The translations under genes and the position numbers were made by a program. From NCBI GenBank assembly GCA_022393335.1, contig JAJEKB010021337.1:1483938-1547937 (forward strand): DNA of 64,000 bases, written 5' to 3'. Source of the stretch: Macrotrachela quadricornifera (Eukaryota > Rotifera > Eurotatoria > Philodinida > Philodinidae). Numbering within the stretch: the stretch's first letter is position 1; each line of letters begins with the position of its first letter. This document shows, piece by piece, positions 11,938 to 23,832 of this stretch. The notes beneath the pieces are model-generated. The model had not been told where the DNA came from. It did no database searches and saw nothing but the letters and a program-made list of their open reading frames with translations.

Positions 11938-13103
11938 ACTGCTGGTTGCAAGCTCTCAGATCCTTTGCAAGGGAGTGACATATTTATATTTTCCTTTGAG
12001 TAGGCCCTTAAAAGCGAGATTTATTGACTAATTTTACAAAAAAATTTTGATTTTACGTTCTGTTAAATTTGGATTTTTCTTGGAAAAAGGATAGACGTTT
12101 TACTCTAATTTTCTTAAGACAGTAAAAGTGAATTACTTCAATAATCAAAACTATCTCTGTACTTTTCACAGATATGAAAAAAAATGGATTTTTGTTATCA
12201 TGATGTGATTCTTTTGGACTCCCAAACATTCCCCATTGTACCGCCAAAAAAGATGAAACTCCGTAATGAACAGAATTTGTAATTTTTTTATTCGATGTCG
12301 TTATGCTTGTTAAGATATGACCTGATATTTTGAAAGTTAGCGGAAAACTACAAATCTTGTATAAGGCGTTTATTTTTATGTGGCTCAGTATCGTAGAAAA
12401 ATGCTTAACTCTCAGGTCACCTCAAAAACATTTCCATTCAGTGAAATTTCGTAAGAGTGACTTTTTTTTTTAATAACTCAGCTTCAGCTAAACAAAAACC
12501 AATGCAATTTTTACTGGTAATAGTTCTAACTGGTCTCAATGTTAAAAATTTTAGAGCATTGCTTTTATTATTGAGAAGATATAACTGCTACAGTACAAAA
12601 AAATGCAGTACCGTAACGCGCATTTTTGTCGATGTCATAATTGATTGTTGTACGCCATTTATTCTTATCCCTCAGAAATGATTTCTCACCTAGAACGAAT
12701 CGTTTGGGCTGAAACTTTCAGAAATCACTAGTCTTAGTAAGAAATCCTTATGGTAGAAATTTCAGCCTGATATGCCCGACTAGATTGAACTATCGGCTTG
12801 TTTTCCTACCTTACAGGAGAATAGAAATAACTCCATCGTAAGACGGCATACAGGGCTCGAGCTACTTTCAAGTAAAAGCGTCTCCGTGCACAACTTTTAT
12901 GCAAACGAGTTTTTGAAACATCCTTCCATTCATCTTTTATGAACATTTTAATTGACATGGTGTTCAAAATAAATGTTAAAATGATGACTCGATCGAGAGT
13001 AAATTCCACTTTTCTTAGTCAAGGATTCAAGTATCAAAAATTCCTCCGATTAAAAGTTAGTTTTGATGAAGATCTTTGAAACAAAAATTTACATCGATTA
13101 ATT
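11938..13103. other. Intergenic AT-rich DNA
   Basis: Nothing recognisable. Short open frames on both strands have no domain signal. Confidence 0.35.
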
Positions 13104-13495
13104 CTAAGGGCCCTTTAACACCATGAAAAAGCCTCTTAGCATCTCTGAATGAGGTGCCGAAGCTATTTTCGGTAGTATAGGATCGCCTTGGTCATTATAC
13201 ATTCGGTTAATGTGACCAAAGCATCATAATCTGTTGCATCTCAAAATATTTCTAAAGATGATTGACCAATCAACTGACGCATATGATCATTTTTCATTTG
13301 ATCACCGAAAGAAATACCAATTAATGCCCTAAGATGTTTCATACAGAGAGTAATGAAATGCTGTTCTTGAGGGTGAGGGAACCATAATTCGCTACGGTAT
13401 AAAAGTACAAGTAGTACACATCTCTGAAAATATCGATTTTTGATACAAATTGATATGAATCGATTAACGACGTTATAATCTCTCTCTTCATTTGA
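13104..13495 (-). pseudogene. LINE (non-LTR) reverse transcriptase C-terminal remnant
   Basis: The minus strand from about 13495 reads RFISICIKNRYFQRCVLLVL, then LYRSELWFPHPQEQHF, LCMKHLRALIGISFGDQMKN and the D-H-M-R-Q-L-I-G-Q block. After an internal stop and a frameshift it continues RMYNDQGDPILPKIASAPHS. This order (VLLYGSExW, then MRCLRxILGIxxxD, then RWxGHxxRM) is the conserved region just after the RT domain of many non-LTR retrotransposons. Here it is broken by at least two stops and a frameshift. It ends 39 bp upstream of the start of the LRR/zinc gene on the other strand, so it may contribute to that gene's 5' flank. Confidence 0.7.
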
Positions 13496-13533
13496 TGATT
13501 ATATTTTTTTTGTTAATTTTAGATTGATTTATA

Positions 13534-14538
13534 ATGGATTCAAATGTATATATTGACGAAAATTCTAAAATTGTTGAATTACCTTACATTGGTACTATGG
13601 AAGATGATATTTCAGAAGGAAGTAATGCTGATATTGCAATTAAATCTAAATTATGGTTAAAAATTTTACCATCAGAAGATCCAAATGCTTTAGAAAAAGT
13701 TTTAGAAAAAATGGTTTCATTAAAAGAAAACATAGAAAAGGTATGATTAAGCAAAAGAACTTAATTAATAAATTAATTTTTTGTAGGTTGATTTTAAAAA
13801 TTATATTCATACTGATGAATCATTACGTTTAACTGCTTTATTGTTTCCTTCAATTCAACAAATTAATTTTGAAGGAAATTTTTTAACTATACATGGTGTT
13901 GAATATATTGCTAAATCTTGTCAGAAATTAAAGTTTATTGAATTTTATAAATGTGAAAATTTAAATATGGAAAATGTTTTTCGTCTATTTAATACGGAAG
14001 AACATAAAATAAATTTAAGAAGAATTTTTCTTTTTACTGGCCAACCTACACCATCAAGAAATTTTTCAATTGAAGAATATTTACCATTTATGGCGTTATG
14101 TGAACGATGTGGTTCATTTTTTAATAAACACAAAAATGAAGAAGAAATGTTATGTGTATATCACTCAGGAGTGATTATCATAAACATATCCGATTAAATA
14201 TAAATTATAATTGTTTTTTTCTCTATAGCTATATGGTGGTTACGCTAATCATGGTGCGTATAGGTGTTGTGGAAGTGACAAACCAAGTTATTTAGCAACA
14301 TCAGGATGCCAAAGTACTTACCATACAACGTCTCCTATACCATCAACATTAGATTTAAAGTTGTTTTCTTATACAATTTCTTTTATTCAAATCGTAGATC
14401 ATTTTTTCTTTTTTTAGCGATCCTAATACTATGTTTACAATAGTTGATCATCAAAAGAATACATTACTATATCGAGATCGTCGTGCATTACATAAGTCTT
14501 ATGAAAAATGGAATATAAAACGTCAACAAGATCAATAA
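13534..14538 (+). CDS. Four-exon protein with LRR-like and Cys/His zinc-binding regions
   Basis: Exons are 13534-13740, 13787-14170, 14229-14359 and 14418-14538, with GT-AG introns of 46, 58 and 58 bp. Phases agree throughout and give 280 residues. The middle (FPSIQQINFEGNFLTIHGVE, then SCQKLKFIEFYKC) looks like one or two leucine-rich repeats. A zinc-binding module follows, C-E-R-C-G-S-F-F, then C-V-Y-H-S-G, then Y-R-C-C-G, then G-C-Q-S-T-Y-H. This CxxC / CxxH / CC / GC..H arrangement is split by intron 2, so it is legible only after splicing. No signal peptide or membrane segment, so probably intracellular. The stop codon lies inside an AATAAA hexamer at 14534-14539. Function not known. Confidence 0.75.
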
Positions 14539-14935
14539 AAGTGGTGCAGTTAAAACCTTCATAAGACAATCTCAGTTTTTTTTATTGATTTTAATTTTTT
14601 GTTTTTCCCCATATCAATATTTACTTGAACATGATTGGAAAAGAATCGAGATTATCATTCAGGGAAATTTTCTCAATTGCATGTAACCGATGTTTTTTGG
14701 TAATATTTGCCACTGAAATAGATGTTCAGTCTGTGAGGTATCTAAGAGCAATAGAAAACTAGCCATTTTATTCTACATCGAATTATATCACTCATATGAT
14801 TATTAGTTGGCTGTTTGGTGAAAAGTGATCGAGGATCTATTTGTGGTTTTATGCGTCTTCGTCCTTTCTCACTTTTAGTGTTCTCAAACTTATCTCATTT
14901 TGACATAAGGTATTCAAAATCGCGATTAAAACATA
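14539..14935. other. Intergenic spacer
   Basis: No feature beyond the poly(A) region of the preceding gene. Confidence 0.35.
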
Positions 14936-15168
14936 TACAGGGTGGTCCAAAAAAAACCTTACTCTTCGAAATATTTTTGACCTCCTTGGAACAAGATTTA
15001 TTTTATATATAAACTGTTTTTTATTTCAAAAGCTAGAAGCATATATTATCTATTATGCATGATATAACTATTCATAGTTTTTTAAATAAAAAAAGTTCGC
15101 CATTGAGAATACATATATTTTCAAAGAATCAAAAACCGTAGGGATAAGTTTTTTTGGAATACCCTGTA
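14936..15168. mobile_element. Tc1/mariner-type MITE (about 233 bp)
   Basis: Terminal inverted repeats start TACAGGGTGGTCCAAAAAAA on the left and TACAGGGTATTCCAAAAAAA on the reverse complement of the right, bounded by TA as expected for Tc1/mariner insertion. The interior is non-coding. It lies 100 bp upstream of a Tc1/IS630-type transposase remnant and may be a deletion derivative of a related element. Confidence 0.75.
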
Positions 15169-15273
15169 CGAAATACAGAGTATTCCTTTGAAGTCAGAAT
15201 ATGCAATGAAAATAGATCATGGTATACCCATATTTTCAAATTTCCGAGATAACGTTTTCGACAACTAAGATAC

Positions 15274-15567
15274 GTAGTGGATGATACAGTCCGAAAATAC
15301 AATGTCGATATTTTACGGTTAGTTGAACTTCTTCGAAACTATTTTATATATTGAAGAATGTATTTTCATAGCTTGCCGATCAAGCATTGTATGCTCAATC
15401 CAATTGAGTTAGCATGGGCTAGTTTGAAAAACTATGTTCGCGATAAAAATGTTAATTTTAGTCTTAGTGACATTCGACATTTGGCCTACGAATGGATGAC
15501 GTCTTTAAGTAGAATAACTGTTATCGGATATATTAATGAAACCCGCAAGATCGAAGACATGTTTTAA
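15274..15567 (+). pseudogene. Tc1/IS630-type transposase C-terminal remnant
   Basis: The frame reads VVDDTVRKYNVDILRLVE, then an in-frame TGA, then LPIKHCMLNPIELAWASLKN and YVRDKNVNFSLSDIRHLAYE. In the DDE_3 superfamily the order is a short ILRLPPYH block followed directly by NPIELxW, where the Glu is the last catalytic acid. Here about 54 bp of extra sequence with a stop separates ILRL from LPIKHC. The N-terminal two thirds are absent. A related, more decayed copy lies on the minus strand at 52.3-52.6 kb. Confidence 0.8.
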
Positions 15568-17408
15568 GAAGTCTGATCGATTCGGTAGCAGAAGAGATGG
15601 ATGATTAACAATATGTGTTGCTGCTCTTTTTTCGTTCCTCAGTCGTCATTAAAAGAATGAAATTTAAGATATTACTCTTCTGATCATGGGCATTTGTGAA
15701 ATATGATGTATCTGTTTCAAGTTAATAGTATAAAAACATCTGAAAGTGATATCATACAATGGCTACCATTAGTATCTTTAGAGAAAAAGAGTTGCTTTAT
15801 AGTAAGAAAAGCATTGTCAATTGCTCTGTCATTATCAGAAACATCAGTTATGATAATCTGAAAAATATATGGTGTAATGTAAAACTGACAAAAACTTGAC
15901 AAAAAATCGTTAGTGTTTTTCTCATAACTTTTGAACGGGTCGAGATAACAAATTCGGCCTTGCGTAGATTTGTAGAGCTTGAGCTGGCGGTTTTAGTTCA
16001 CTCCTCAAAGTTCAAAATCGATCCTATATTTATAGGGTAATTACCTACTCTTTCAAGGAAACCATGAATCACTAGGTATTAATGAAATGAATCTCAACAA
16101 TTTTATATGGATAGATGCCCTGGATATGCCTCTTTCTAACGGCGAAAACCGTAGCTTTATATCTTGTACCTATCAAAAGTTATTCAATATGTTTGAATCT
16201 TCACTTATGCAAAAATATCCAATAGGTACCGAGGGTTCGAAAAAAACAAATGCAGGAGACGAAAATGTTTTGAAATTTCACCAAACTTTCGAGTGCTCCG
16301 AATATCGACTGCTTGCAGTTCCACTAATTTGACCCATTGGAATTAATCTGCGATGGGTGACAAAATTACAATTTTGTCAACCTATCGGAAAGTTCAGATC
16401 GATATCTCGAAATACTCATCGAATGGCAACTTGGGAAGCAAGTGTTTTTCTTAAATTTATGGAAGTTTGTACATGTTTAATATTGAATGAAAGTTTCAGT
16501 TGAAGTTAAATGATACAAAACCATAATAATAGAAATATGCATTCTAATCTTTGTCTAAACTAGACAATTTTCTGATAAATATTAATGTTACTAGATTAGG
16601 AATATATCAATCGAGGTTAAACAATATACCAGAATATTTTGTGTTTCCATTGATTCAAGAAATAGAAACTAATTGAGTTCTAACATTTCATAAAAATTTA
16701 TATGAATGAAGCAAAACCTAACGTATACAAATAACGATGATCGGTCATTCTTCTAGAATGTAATCCTCTCAATATTCTATATGAAAGTATCACACATCAT
16801 TGAATGTGATTGTGTTTAGAAATCTGAGTTAATTCAATAAATTTCAGGAAAATTAGTATCCGATATTTCTTCTTTATTTTCTATCTTATAAAAGAAGTAT
16901 AGAAAATGTTCAATTCTATTTTGACTCACTCATACTTCATTTGATAGAACATGTCGAGATAAGATGAAGTTTACAATAGTCCAAACTCACAGTCAGTTAC
17001 AGGAGAATCATGATCGTTTTACTGAGAGTGAGATATTTCAAAAAAAAAAAGTGAAGAGTTTTGATCGGAAATTCTGCCTATTGATAGACTTAATAATCAT
17101 GAGATAGCTTTAAAAGTTTCAACAAAAATGAAGATGCCTCTTTTTGAGAGATATTCAATAGTCAAGTATTATGACTATTAAATTTATCCATAAACTTTAT
17201 TTTAGGTCAGAACTTTTCACTTTTATTTTTCTTTTTGAAAATGCTTGATTCTCAGTAAAACGACCATAATTCTTTCCTAATAGACCATACATTTGAACTC
17301 CTTTAGATTTTCTCTAATCTTTATGTACTCTATCAAATAGGGTATGAATGATTTAAAACGAAACTTATCGGAGATTATGTGATTGCATTTTCTTTGTTTA
17401 TTATTTAG
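15568..17408. other. Intergenic AT-rich DNA
   Basis: An 81-residue open frame at 16087-16332 lacks recognisable features and I judge it to be chance. Nothing else is supported. Confidence 0.35.
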
Positions 17409-17508
17409 ACTAGCAAGGAATCCGCGACTTCGCTGCGGGTTGCATGTATTTTTTTGACCTTTAACCCCAGCGAACAGACAGACAACCGCGCTTTATTATA
17501 TAGGGAAT
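17409..17508 (+). mobile_element. Short interspersed repeat (RTE/SINE-like tail)
   Basis: This 100-bp island is much more GC-rich than its surroundings. It reads ACTAGCAAGGAATCCGCGAC, TTCGCTGCGGGTTGCATG, and later AACAGACAGACAACCGCGCT followed by TTATTATATAGGGAAT. The combination of CCGCGACTTCG..GCGGG near the start and CAGACAGACAACCGCG-TTTATTATATAG at the end is widespread in invertebrate genomes as a dispersed short element, probably LINE/SINE-derived. The superfamily assignment is from memory of the pattern and is tentative. Confidence 0.45.
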
Positions 17509-18186
17509 ATACGGATAAAAGTGGTTGGAAGAACACATAATGTTACCGTCCTACTTGTGAGAGAATCTTCTCTATTGTTAAAGTCGTTTTTGAAACGAGA
17601 TATTTGTCAATCAATACATCCGAATGAATTCAATAGTGTTCAACAATATCTGTGAATTGTGAATTCTTGAAGATTTCTCAACTTCCACTTATATTTAAAA
17701 AAGATGTAAATATCCCATATTATGCGGCTACATCTCAGAAGGTTCTTCGGACACATTTCGTTATATGATACAATAAGAGAATAGTAGAGAGAAATGTAAT
17801 TGCTTAAATTGTGTTTTGAAGGTTTCAGCAAGTATTTTTCTAAATTCTAAACGACCAAAATGAGAATATCGACATGTAAAACAAGTTCAATTCAGTACAA
17901 TATTTGATACGCCTCTTTGCTGAAAAATATTCCCACTTCATAGAAATAATTCATATAATCCGATGTTCATTCACTCTCTATATTCTATATAAGTGAATTG
18001 ATCCTTATTTCATCTTCATTTTAATACAGACAATATAACAACTAAATAGTTATTCATTATTTTTAGTATATTGTTTTTCTTCCAATCTGTTATTGCACAA
18101 TAGTCACCACATTATTATGACATTACACATATTGCACAATAGTTACGACGTATTGTGACATCACCACATTCACAAGACTTTCTCAC
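17509..18186. other. Upstream region of 18.4-kb gene
   Basis: AT-rich DNA. The words TATTGCACAATAGT and CACCACATTATTATGACAT recur in slightly different form near 18090-18170, which could be a degenerate two-copy repeat in the distal promoter. Confidence 0.35.
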
Positions 18187-18194
18187 TATATAAA
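18187..18194 (+). promoter_or_regulatory. TATA box candidate
   Basis: TATATAAA lies 220 bp upstream of the ATG at 18408. This implies a 5' UTR of roughly 190 bp or a 5' UTR intron. Motif evidence only. Confidence 0.35.
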
Positions 18195-18407
18195 CTGTTG
18201 CTTTATTTCGTAGATGTTATATAATTCATTTTAAAAATAGATTAGTTATCAATATCGTTCACGACTATCAATTGGTTCATTAGCTGCGATATATGTTTGT
18301 TTTTTATCTAACCTGCATTTCTCACATCAATTTTCTACAAACGCTCTCTTTGAGGTACTTTATTTTATAATTGACTTTAACTTGTTTAATTCATTGTCAA
18401 TCCGATA

Positions 18408-19337
18408 ATGGTAGCCATAACTCGTGCTGCATTAGCACGTCAGCAACAGTCATCAAATAAAACTGAAACAATTGTATCAAGCGCTGTAAAGAAAACGTAT
18501 GCTAAAAAGAAGAAAAGAACAGTTAAACAACCTAAATCATCATCTATTACTATTTCGTCGCCATTGCAACCATATAATGAAGTTGCAGGCAAAAGTAATA
18601 TTACTGATGCTCTCGCATACGATAAATATGGTAATCCAACAGGAAGAGAATATGATTTGGGTCGAGATGGGGCATATATGGGATTTAATATTTTAATTGG
18701 AGACTTCTGCGGTTGTAACATACAAAAACCAATTGATGCATTGAAAATCAAAGGATTCCAAGTGAAACAGGTAAAGAATGAGAATGACTATATAACAGAA
18801 CTTACTTCGAATCGTTATCAAATTGCATGGATTATTAGTGGTATGCGAATTGAGAATTCAACATTTATTTCAACTCTAATAACATTTCATTCATCTGGTG
18901 GTGCTATTTTTTTATTTGCTGATAATACACCTTTGGTAAGTCATGCATCTGAATTTCTTAACACAAAATTTGGTATAACTGTTGATGGTGATTACTACGG
19001 TGATAAAACATTGATATACAAAGAAAACAGTCATTTACAAACAGGACATTTTGGTCAACATGAAATTTTTACTGGAATCACAAATTTATATGAGGGTATT
19101 ACCATATGTCATCCGATATACTCAACACCAGCAAGTCGAACGGCACTTTCTACTATAGCAACAGCTACTGATAGTAATCCTAGTATTGCAGTGTATGATC
19201 CGCCTTCAACATCGACTGAAGGACGATTATGCTTAGATTGTGGATTTACAAAGCTCTATTACAAGTGGGATTCAGCAGGCACAGCTCGTTACATTGTTAA
19301 TGCCAGTTGTTGGCTTTTGGGAATAAAAAACGTGTAA
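18408..19337 (+). CDS. Orphan 309-residue protein, basic N-terminus plus alpha/beta domain
   Basis: Intact single-exon gene. Residues 1-50 are Ala/Gln/Ser-rich with a strongly basic stretch (KKTYAKKKKRTVKQPK) that could act as a nuclear localisation signal. From about residue 65 the sequence alternates hydrophobic strands and helices. Examples are MGFNILIGDFCGCN, helix QKPIDALKIKGFQV, strand QIAWIISGM, S-G-G-A-I-F-L-F-A-D-N, and later SIAVYDPPSTSTEGRLCLDC. This resembles the flavodoxin-like fold of class-I glutamine-amidotransferase-like or GIFT-type (IFT52 N-terminal-like) domains. No catalytic Cys-His-Glu triad is evident, so an enzyme role is not claimed. AATAAA follows at 19464. A domesticated or lineage-specific gene is possible. 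Confidence 0.75.
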   Translation: MVAITRAALARQQQSSNKTETIVSSAVKKTYAKKKKRTVKQPKSSSITISSPLQPYNEVAGKSNITDALAYDKYGNPTGREYDLGRDGAYMGFNILIGDFCGCNIQKPIDALKIKGFQVKQVKNENDYITELTSNRYQIAWIISGMRIENSTFISTLITFHSSGGAIFLFADNTPLVSHASEFLNTKFGITVDGDYYGDKTLIYKENSHLQTGHFGQHEIFTGITNLYEGITICHPIYSTPASRTALSTIATATDSNPSIAVYDPPSTSTEGRLCLDCGFTKLYYKWDSAGTARYIVNASCWLLGIKNV

Positions 19338-19463
19338 AATCGAAGAATAAGAATAAGAAAAAGAAGTAATAGAATATAATTGATTTCTTTTCATTGTTAA
19401 TTCCTTAATTGTTTTTTGCATAAACATATCAACTGTTAAATTAAAGTTTTTGATTTATTATTC

Positions 19464-19469
19464 AATAAA
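19464..19469 (+). terminator. Poly(A) signal of the 18.4-kb gene
   Basis: AATAAA lies 127 bp after the stop codon and is the nearest canonical hexamer. Confidence 0.45.
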
Positions 19470-22400
19470 GTTCCAGAAAATAAATATTCTTAACATAAAA
19501 CCGAGTCGTCATATGCTTTAGTGTGACCAGGAAATGAAAGCGAGAATGATAGACAATCAATAACAAATCGAAGAGGATGAAAATGAAAGGTATTTAGTCT
19601 ATATATGGCAAAAATTATAGACTGATCTTTCACATACAATTTCAGAGTACTGTTTACGAAAAGTGCTGATGCTATAAACAGCCACAAACACTCATGAGAC
19701 ATCATCTAAGCTAGTTATCGTTAATCCCTTAAATGTTAAGCAATAGTATGTACATTCATTTTTTCTTGTTCATATGACTGATTTTCAAGAATGATTTCGT
19801 CAAAAAACTGACCAATTTTATATAGGATCGTCAGAAGTAAATATGTGTTAGCTCAAACAAAAGATCATATCGTGAAACTTGCAAATCCAAAATATTAAGT
19901 TTCTTTGAAGTACTTATAAAAAAAATGCCGAAAATCATAATCCTCAAATTTTTGAAATAATGTAATTTAATAAAAAATACTAAGATTATGAATCGTTTTT
20001 TGCATTTGTATCGATATAACGAACTGCTCAGGAAAAACACAGTATATGAAGAATCCATAAATTCTAGCCTTAGATGTTATAAAATATTATGTATTTGGAA
20101 CATTTAATGCTTAAAAATGACATATGGATTGCTTTTACAGAGTATTCGTGATCAACGTAATTGAATAACCATTATTTCTATATTGGGTACCAATCCACTA
20201 AGTAATATATATAAATCATTAATGGTTTCTAATACTAAATTAATATAAGTAATGGATTGATTCGGTACTAATAATTAATATAATATAAAGCAAGTAAGTG
20301 CATCAATGATAACTTTATTTAAAGAGAAATTTTGTCTACCGAATAGAAATTGAATAATAGTTGGATAAGATCTTTCCCTAGAACGAGATTCTACATGATT
20401 TTGTCAAATGCAATCAAGTTTCGTTTGAATAAAAAATTCGATTAGGAGAGAGAGAGAGAAAGCGACAAACCAAGTTACCTTTGATAAATAAATGTAAAAC
20501 CTTAAAAGTCGGTTCGAATAGTTGGCTGACAATAGCTCGTACACATGCACTCATAATATGAAAAAAAGGTTGTTGATTCTCTCTCGCTTCATATTGATGA
20601 TACGATTGACAAGAGAACATTCATCAACAAACATGTCACCTACATTTTAAGAGAATCCAATGCATGTAAGAGTCGAGAAATGAAAATTTTGTGTTATTGT
20701 GACCATTTAACGACATCTATAAATTGTCGTAATGAAATATACGTATAACATGGAAGTCACCAATTGACAAACTCACAAAGAATTTATCAAATGAAAAAAA
20801 AAATAACTGAAAATATGTAACTATTATACTAATAAGAATATACAAATGATAAGAGCGAACTGGAAAATAATTAGTGATGAATGCCAAGACATTCCCAGTT
20901 CTGGTCTGTATAAAATACGTTTAACAGAGTATTCTTAAAAAGTAATTAGAATTTACTTTTAAATCATCTATTGAGCAAGTTCATCTTTGGTCTAATAAAA
21001 AAATCTGTGTTTCTCATTCCGATTCCAAAAAAGTTAACTTTGCCCATACCAACTGCACACATTACTTTCAAGATGGGAAAATGAATTTTTGTTGTTGTTG
21101 TTTTAAACGATGTATAACAGAAAGTAATTTCAAATAATAATTTTCAAAAAACTAACAAAAAAATATTAGCAAAAAAATAAAAAAGCATGGATAAGTATAT
21201 TGATACAGATGTAAGAACATTTAAAACTCGAATACCGAATGGTGAATGAACTGATTTATCAATTTCGAATTTATAATCACTTCACAAATCAAGTCGACGA
21301 ATTAATGAAGATTTTACTTGAAATAGTTGGAATAATGAATCAAACGATGATCTAAAAATTAACTAACATAGAAGAGGTGCTCTATCGAATAACATTTGAG
21401 TTGAAGTCGAATATCGATATTACATGACTGAAAATCACATGCTGTAACATTAAGTGCCATTAGTCGATCTAATACTGAAAAAAACAAATTTTTTGCTTCT
21501 CGATAAACTACAAAAAAATCTTGCTCTGAACGAAAAATTGCCTTCACCGACAGAATATTCTTGTCGTAATTCTCTCTAATTTGTTGCTTTTCTTTTTAAC
21601 CAGTCAAGGTTCTTTTTATCTTAAACATCAAGCAAAAATTTTGGCTGACCCATAGACAGAAAATAAGAGTTTAAATAGAATAAAGGATGTTCCACAAATT
21701 CTGAAATAATTTAAAAATTCATTGTTCTCTTATTCAACAAAAGCAAATTCTTTGAAACGTTGGTTGATTATTTTATATACGTACCATTGCGTAACTACAA
21801 AGTTTAAGGTTTCCACCACTACTCTTATACATTATTTTTTTTCAATTTCTCTATAACTCATTTTGGCAAAACTCGATATGAATGTGCGTCAATAAGAATA
21901 TTAAGACTTTTCTCTAATTCATATCCACACTCACATTCTTAAGAAGAGGGGTAAAGAGTCAACAGATTACATGAACGTCGTCAGAAGTTAGTCAAATACA
22001 TTCATCCAACATCGAGAATGAGTTGAAAAATTATAGGTTAATGGAAATGATCTTTTAGATTATATTCAAAGTAGGGGTGGCACTTTACTTTTACTTTTTG
22101 AAAAAGTAAATAGGTAAAGTAAATGTATTTACTAGTAAATGCATAATTAATTTCGTTTATTTTAAGTTTATACAACAAAATCGTTCACCAATTCTACTTA
22201 TTTGGAGTAAGCTGTAATTATGTTTCACGAAACGTTTAAGTTTTCATACAAATCTGTAGTGCGTTGAAACATTCAAAAGACGAATATTTTTGTTGATCTC
22301 AGACCTTATTTTTATTCCTATGTGGTTCAATGGTCTGCCACTTGAAGAGCAATTACATTTGCTAAGATTATATTCGATCTTCTGCAATGAGAAGCTTCAG

Positions 22401-22857
22401 GAATTTATTCATTGATTTCATTACTTAATATCTCTCGAAGATTAACTATTCAGCTTTCTTGTTTTATCTATTTCAGTTTCCACGTTCCCAGTCAAGTCTT
22501 TAATGCAAAAATGGGTGTTAAAATGGACTGTCATCCATATGCGGATCATTTTTACCATTAAAATGTATCCTGGTCATATAAATCATGTAGATTCAGGCAT
22601 TAAAATGGGTTTTGCCCATAAATCAACCATTTTGTTCATTAATGATCCATAGAATATTTTATTTTGTGTCTAATTCTTTATCAGAGAATGTGGTGACAAG
22701 ACAATTACTTTATTCAACAATCAGATATCCAAGAGCATGTTCCAAAAGATTTAAAATACTGATCAAATGTCAAATGTAGATCTTAGTTATAGAGTCTTCA
22801 ATGTATTCTCTGAAATGAAGATCTGGTTTTAAAATATTTATTTCAGTAGTTGATGAT
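19470..22857. other. Intergenic AT-rich DNA with a GA microsatellite
   Basis: There is a short (GA)n tract at about 20445-20460. Around 22074-22130 the words GGGGTGGCACTTTAC and repeated AAAGTAAA resemble one end of a hAT element, but no matching opposite end was found. The remainder is featureless. Confidence 0.4.
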
Positions 22858-23782
22858 TTAGGAGCATTCTTTTAAGTTAGGGTATTGAAAAAAGACAAAT
22901 GCATGTGCTTTTTTGTCAGTGTTGTCATAAACTGGACGAAAAGCCAGTTCTTGAATGACATGAGATGGTTTGATAATGGTTTTCGAATGAGGAAGAACAA
23001 TACCTTGCATAGTATTGGTACATCTAAAAGTTTTATCTCGAATTTTTAGAATGTCGGCATTAGAGTAAATTTTTGTTTCGTTTACAAGTAGATATACTTC
23101 GTTGTTGTCCACTAAATGACCAACAAATATTATAAATCCAATCGCACACTGATTATTGCTTGATTTATACAAAATGCACGCATCATTTGAACGACGTACA
23201 GTATTAAAATCATCAGCACTAAATCTTAATTCGATCAAAAACAAAGTTTTATAAAGTGCAATATGAGAAACCATTGAATGAGGCCATGAAGAAATGAGAT
23301 TTGATGATGGTGGAACTTTGTGATACAATTTCATGTAAGGAGTACTATCAGAAATGATAAAGATCATCGGACGAAATGTTGATGAAATATGGTAAATGAA
23401 CTCTTTGCCTCTTTTTGAAAACGTTGAAGAAGATGAATGAAGTGATGCTTGCCGATATATATCGACATTATTTATTAATTCTGTAGCTGTAGTTGATTTT
23501 CCATGAACTGTTCGTAGAAATGATGCTATATTTACTAAAATAAACTTTTTTTTTTAAAGAAAATGCTTAACCAACCCATGGACGACTCAAATGCAAATGT
23601 AGAATAGTTGAACATAGGTCCATAATTACGTACACAAGTATGAAAATGTCCTATTGAATGAATGACCGAAACTACATGTCTTTTCTAGGTTCAAATGAAT
23701 AATTAAAGAAAAATAAATTATGAATAATTTGTTTTACAGTATATAGAGATGTAAATTTTTCATCAAAATATTCAGCCAGAAA
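22858..23782 (-). pseudogene. 3' exons of a DUF4218-like transposon protein
   Basis: Three consecutive minus-strand exons splice in frame: 23738-23782, 23576-23684 and 22858-23534, with introns of 53 and 41 bp. The product reads FLAEYFDEKFTSLYT, then IGHFHTCVRNYGPMFNYSTF, AFESSMVNIASFLRTVHGK, then a long tail. The block around C-V-R-N-Y-G-P-x-x-x-Y-S-x-F-x-F-E-S matches the layout of DUF4218-type domains of CACTA/EnSpm-like and related transposon proteins in animals. About 280 residues remain and the frame is open to the TAG end, so decay is slight. However, everything upstream of exon 23738-23782 is missing: a hAT element begins 50 bp away. Likely a truncated transposon gene. Family call is moderate. 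Confidence 0.55.
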
Positions 23783-23832
23783 CTAATATATATCTATAAA
23801 CGAAAACAACGTCAGAGAAAGTGATTACATAT

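Noticed and set aside
16087..16332. 81-residue frame
   Set aside because: No recognisable motif, no splice partners, no promoter-like sequence.
22074..22130. Possible hAT terminus (GGGGTGGCACTTTAC with AAAGTAAA words)
   Set aside because: No opposite end found in the window, so an element could not be delimited.
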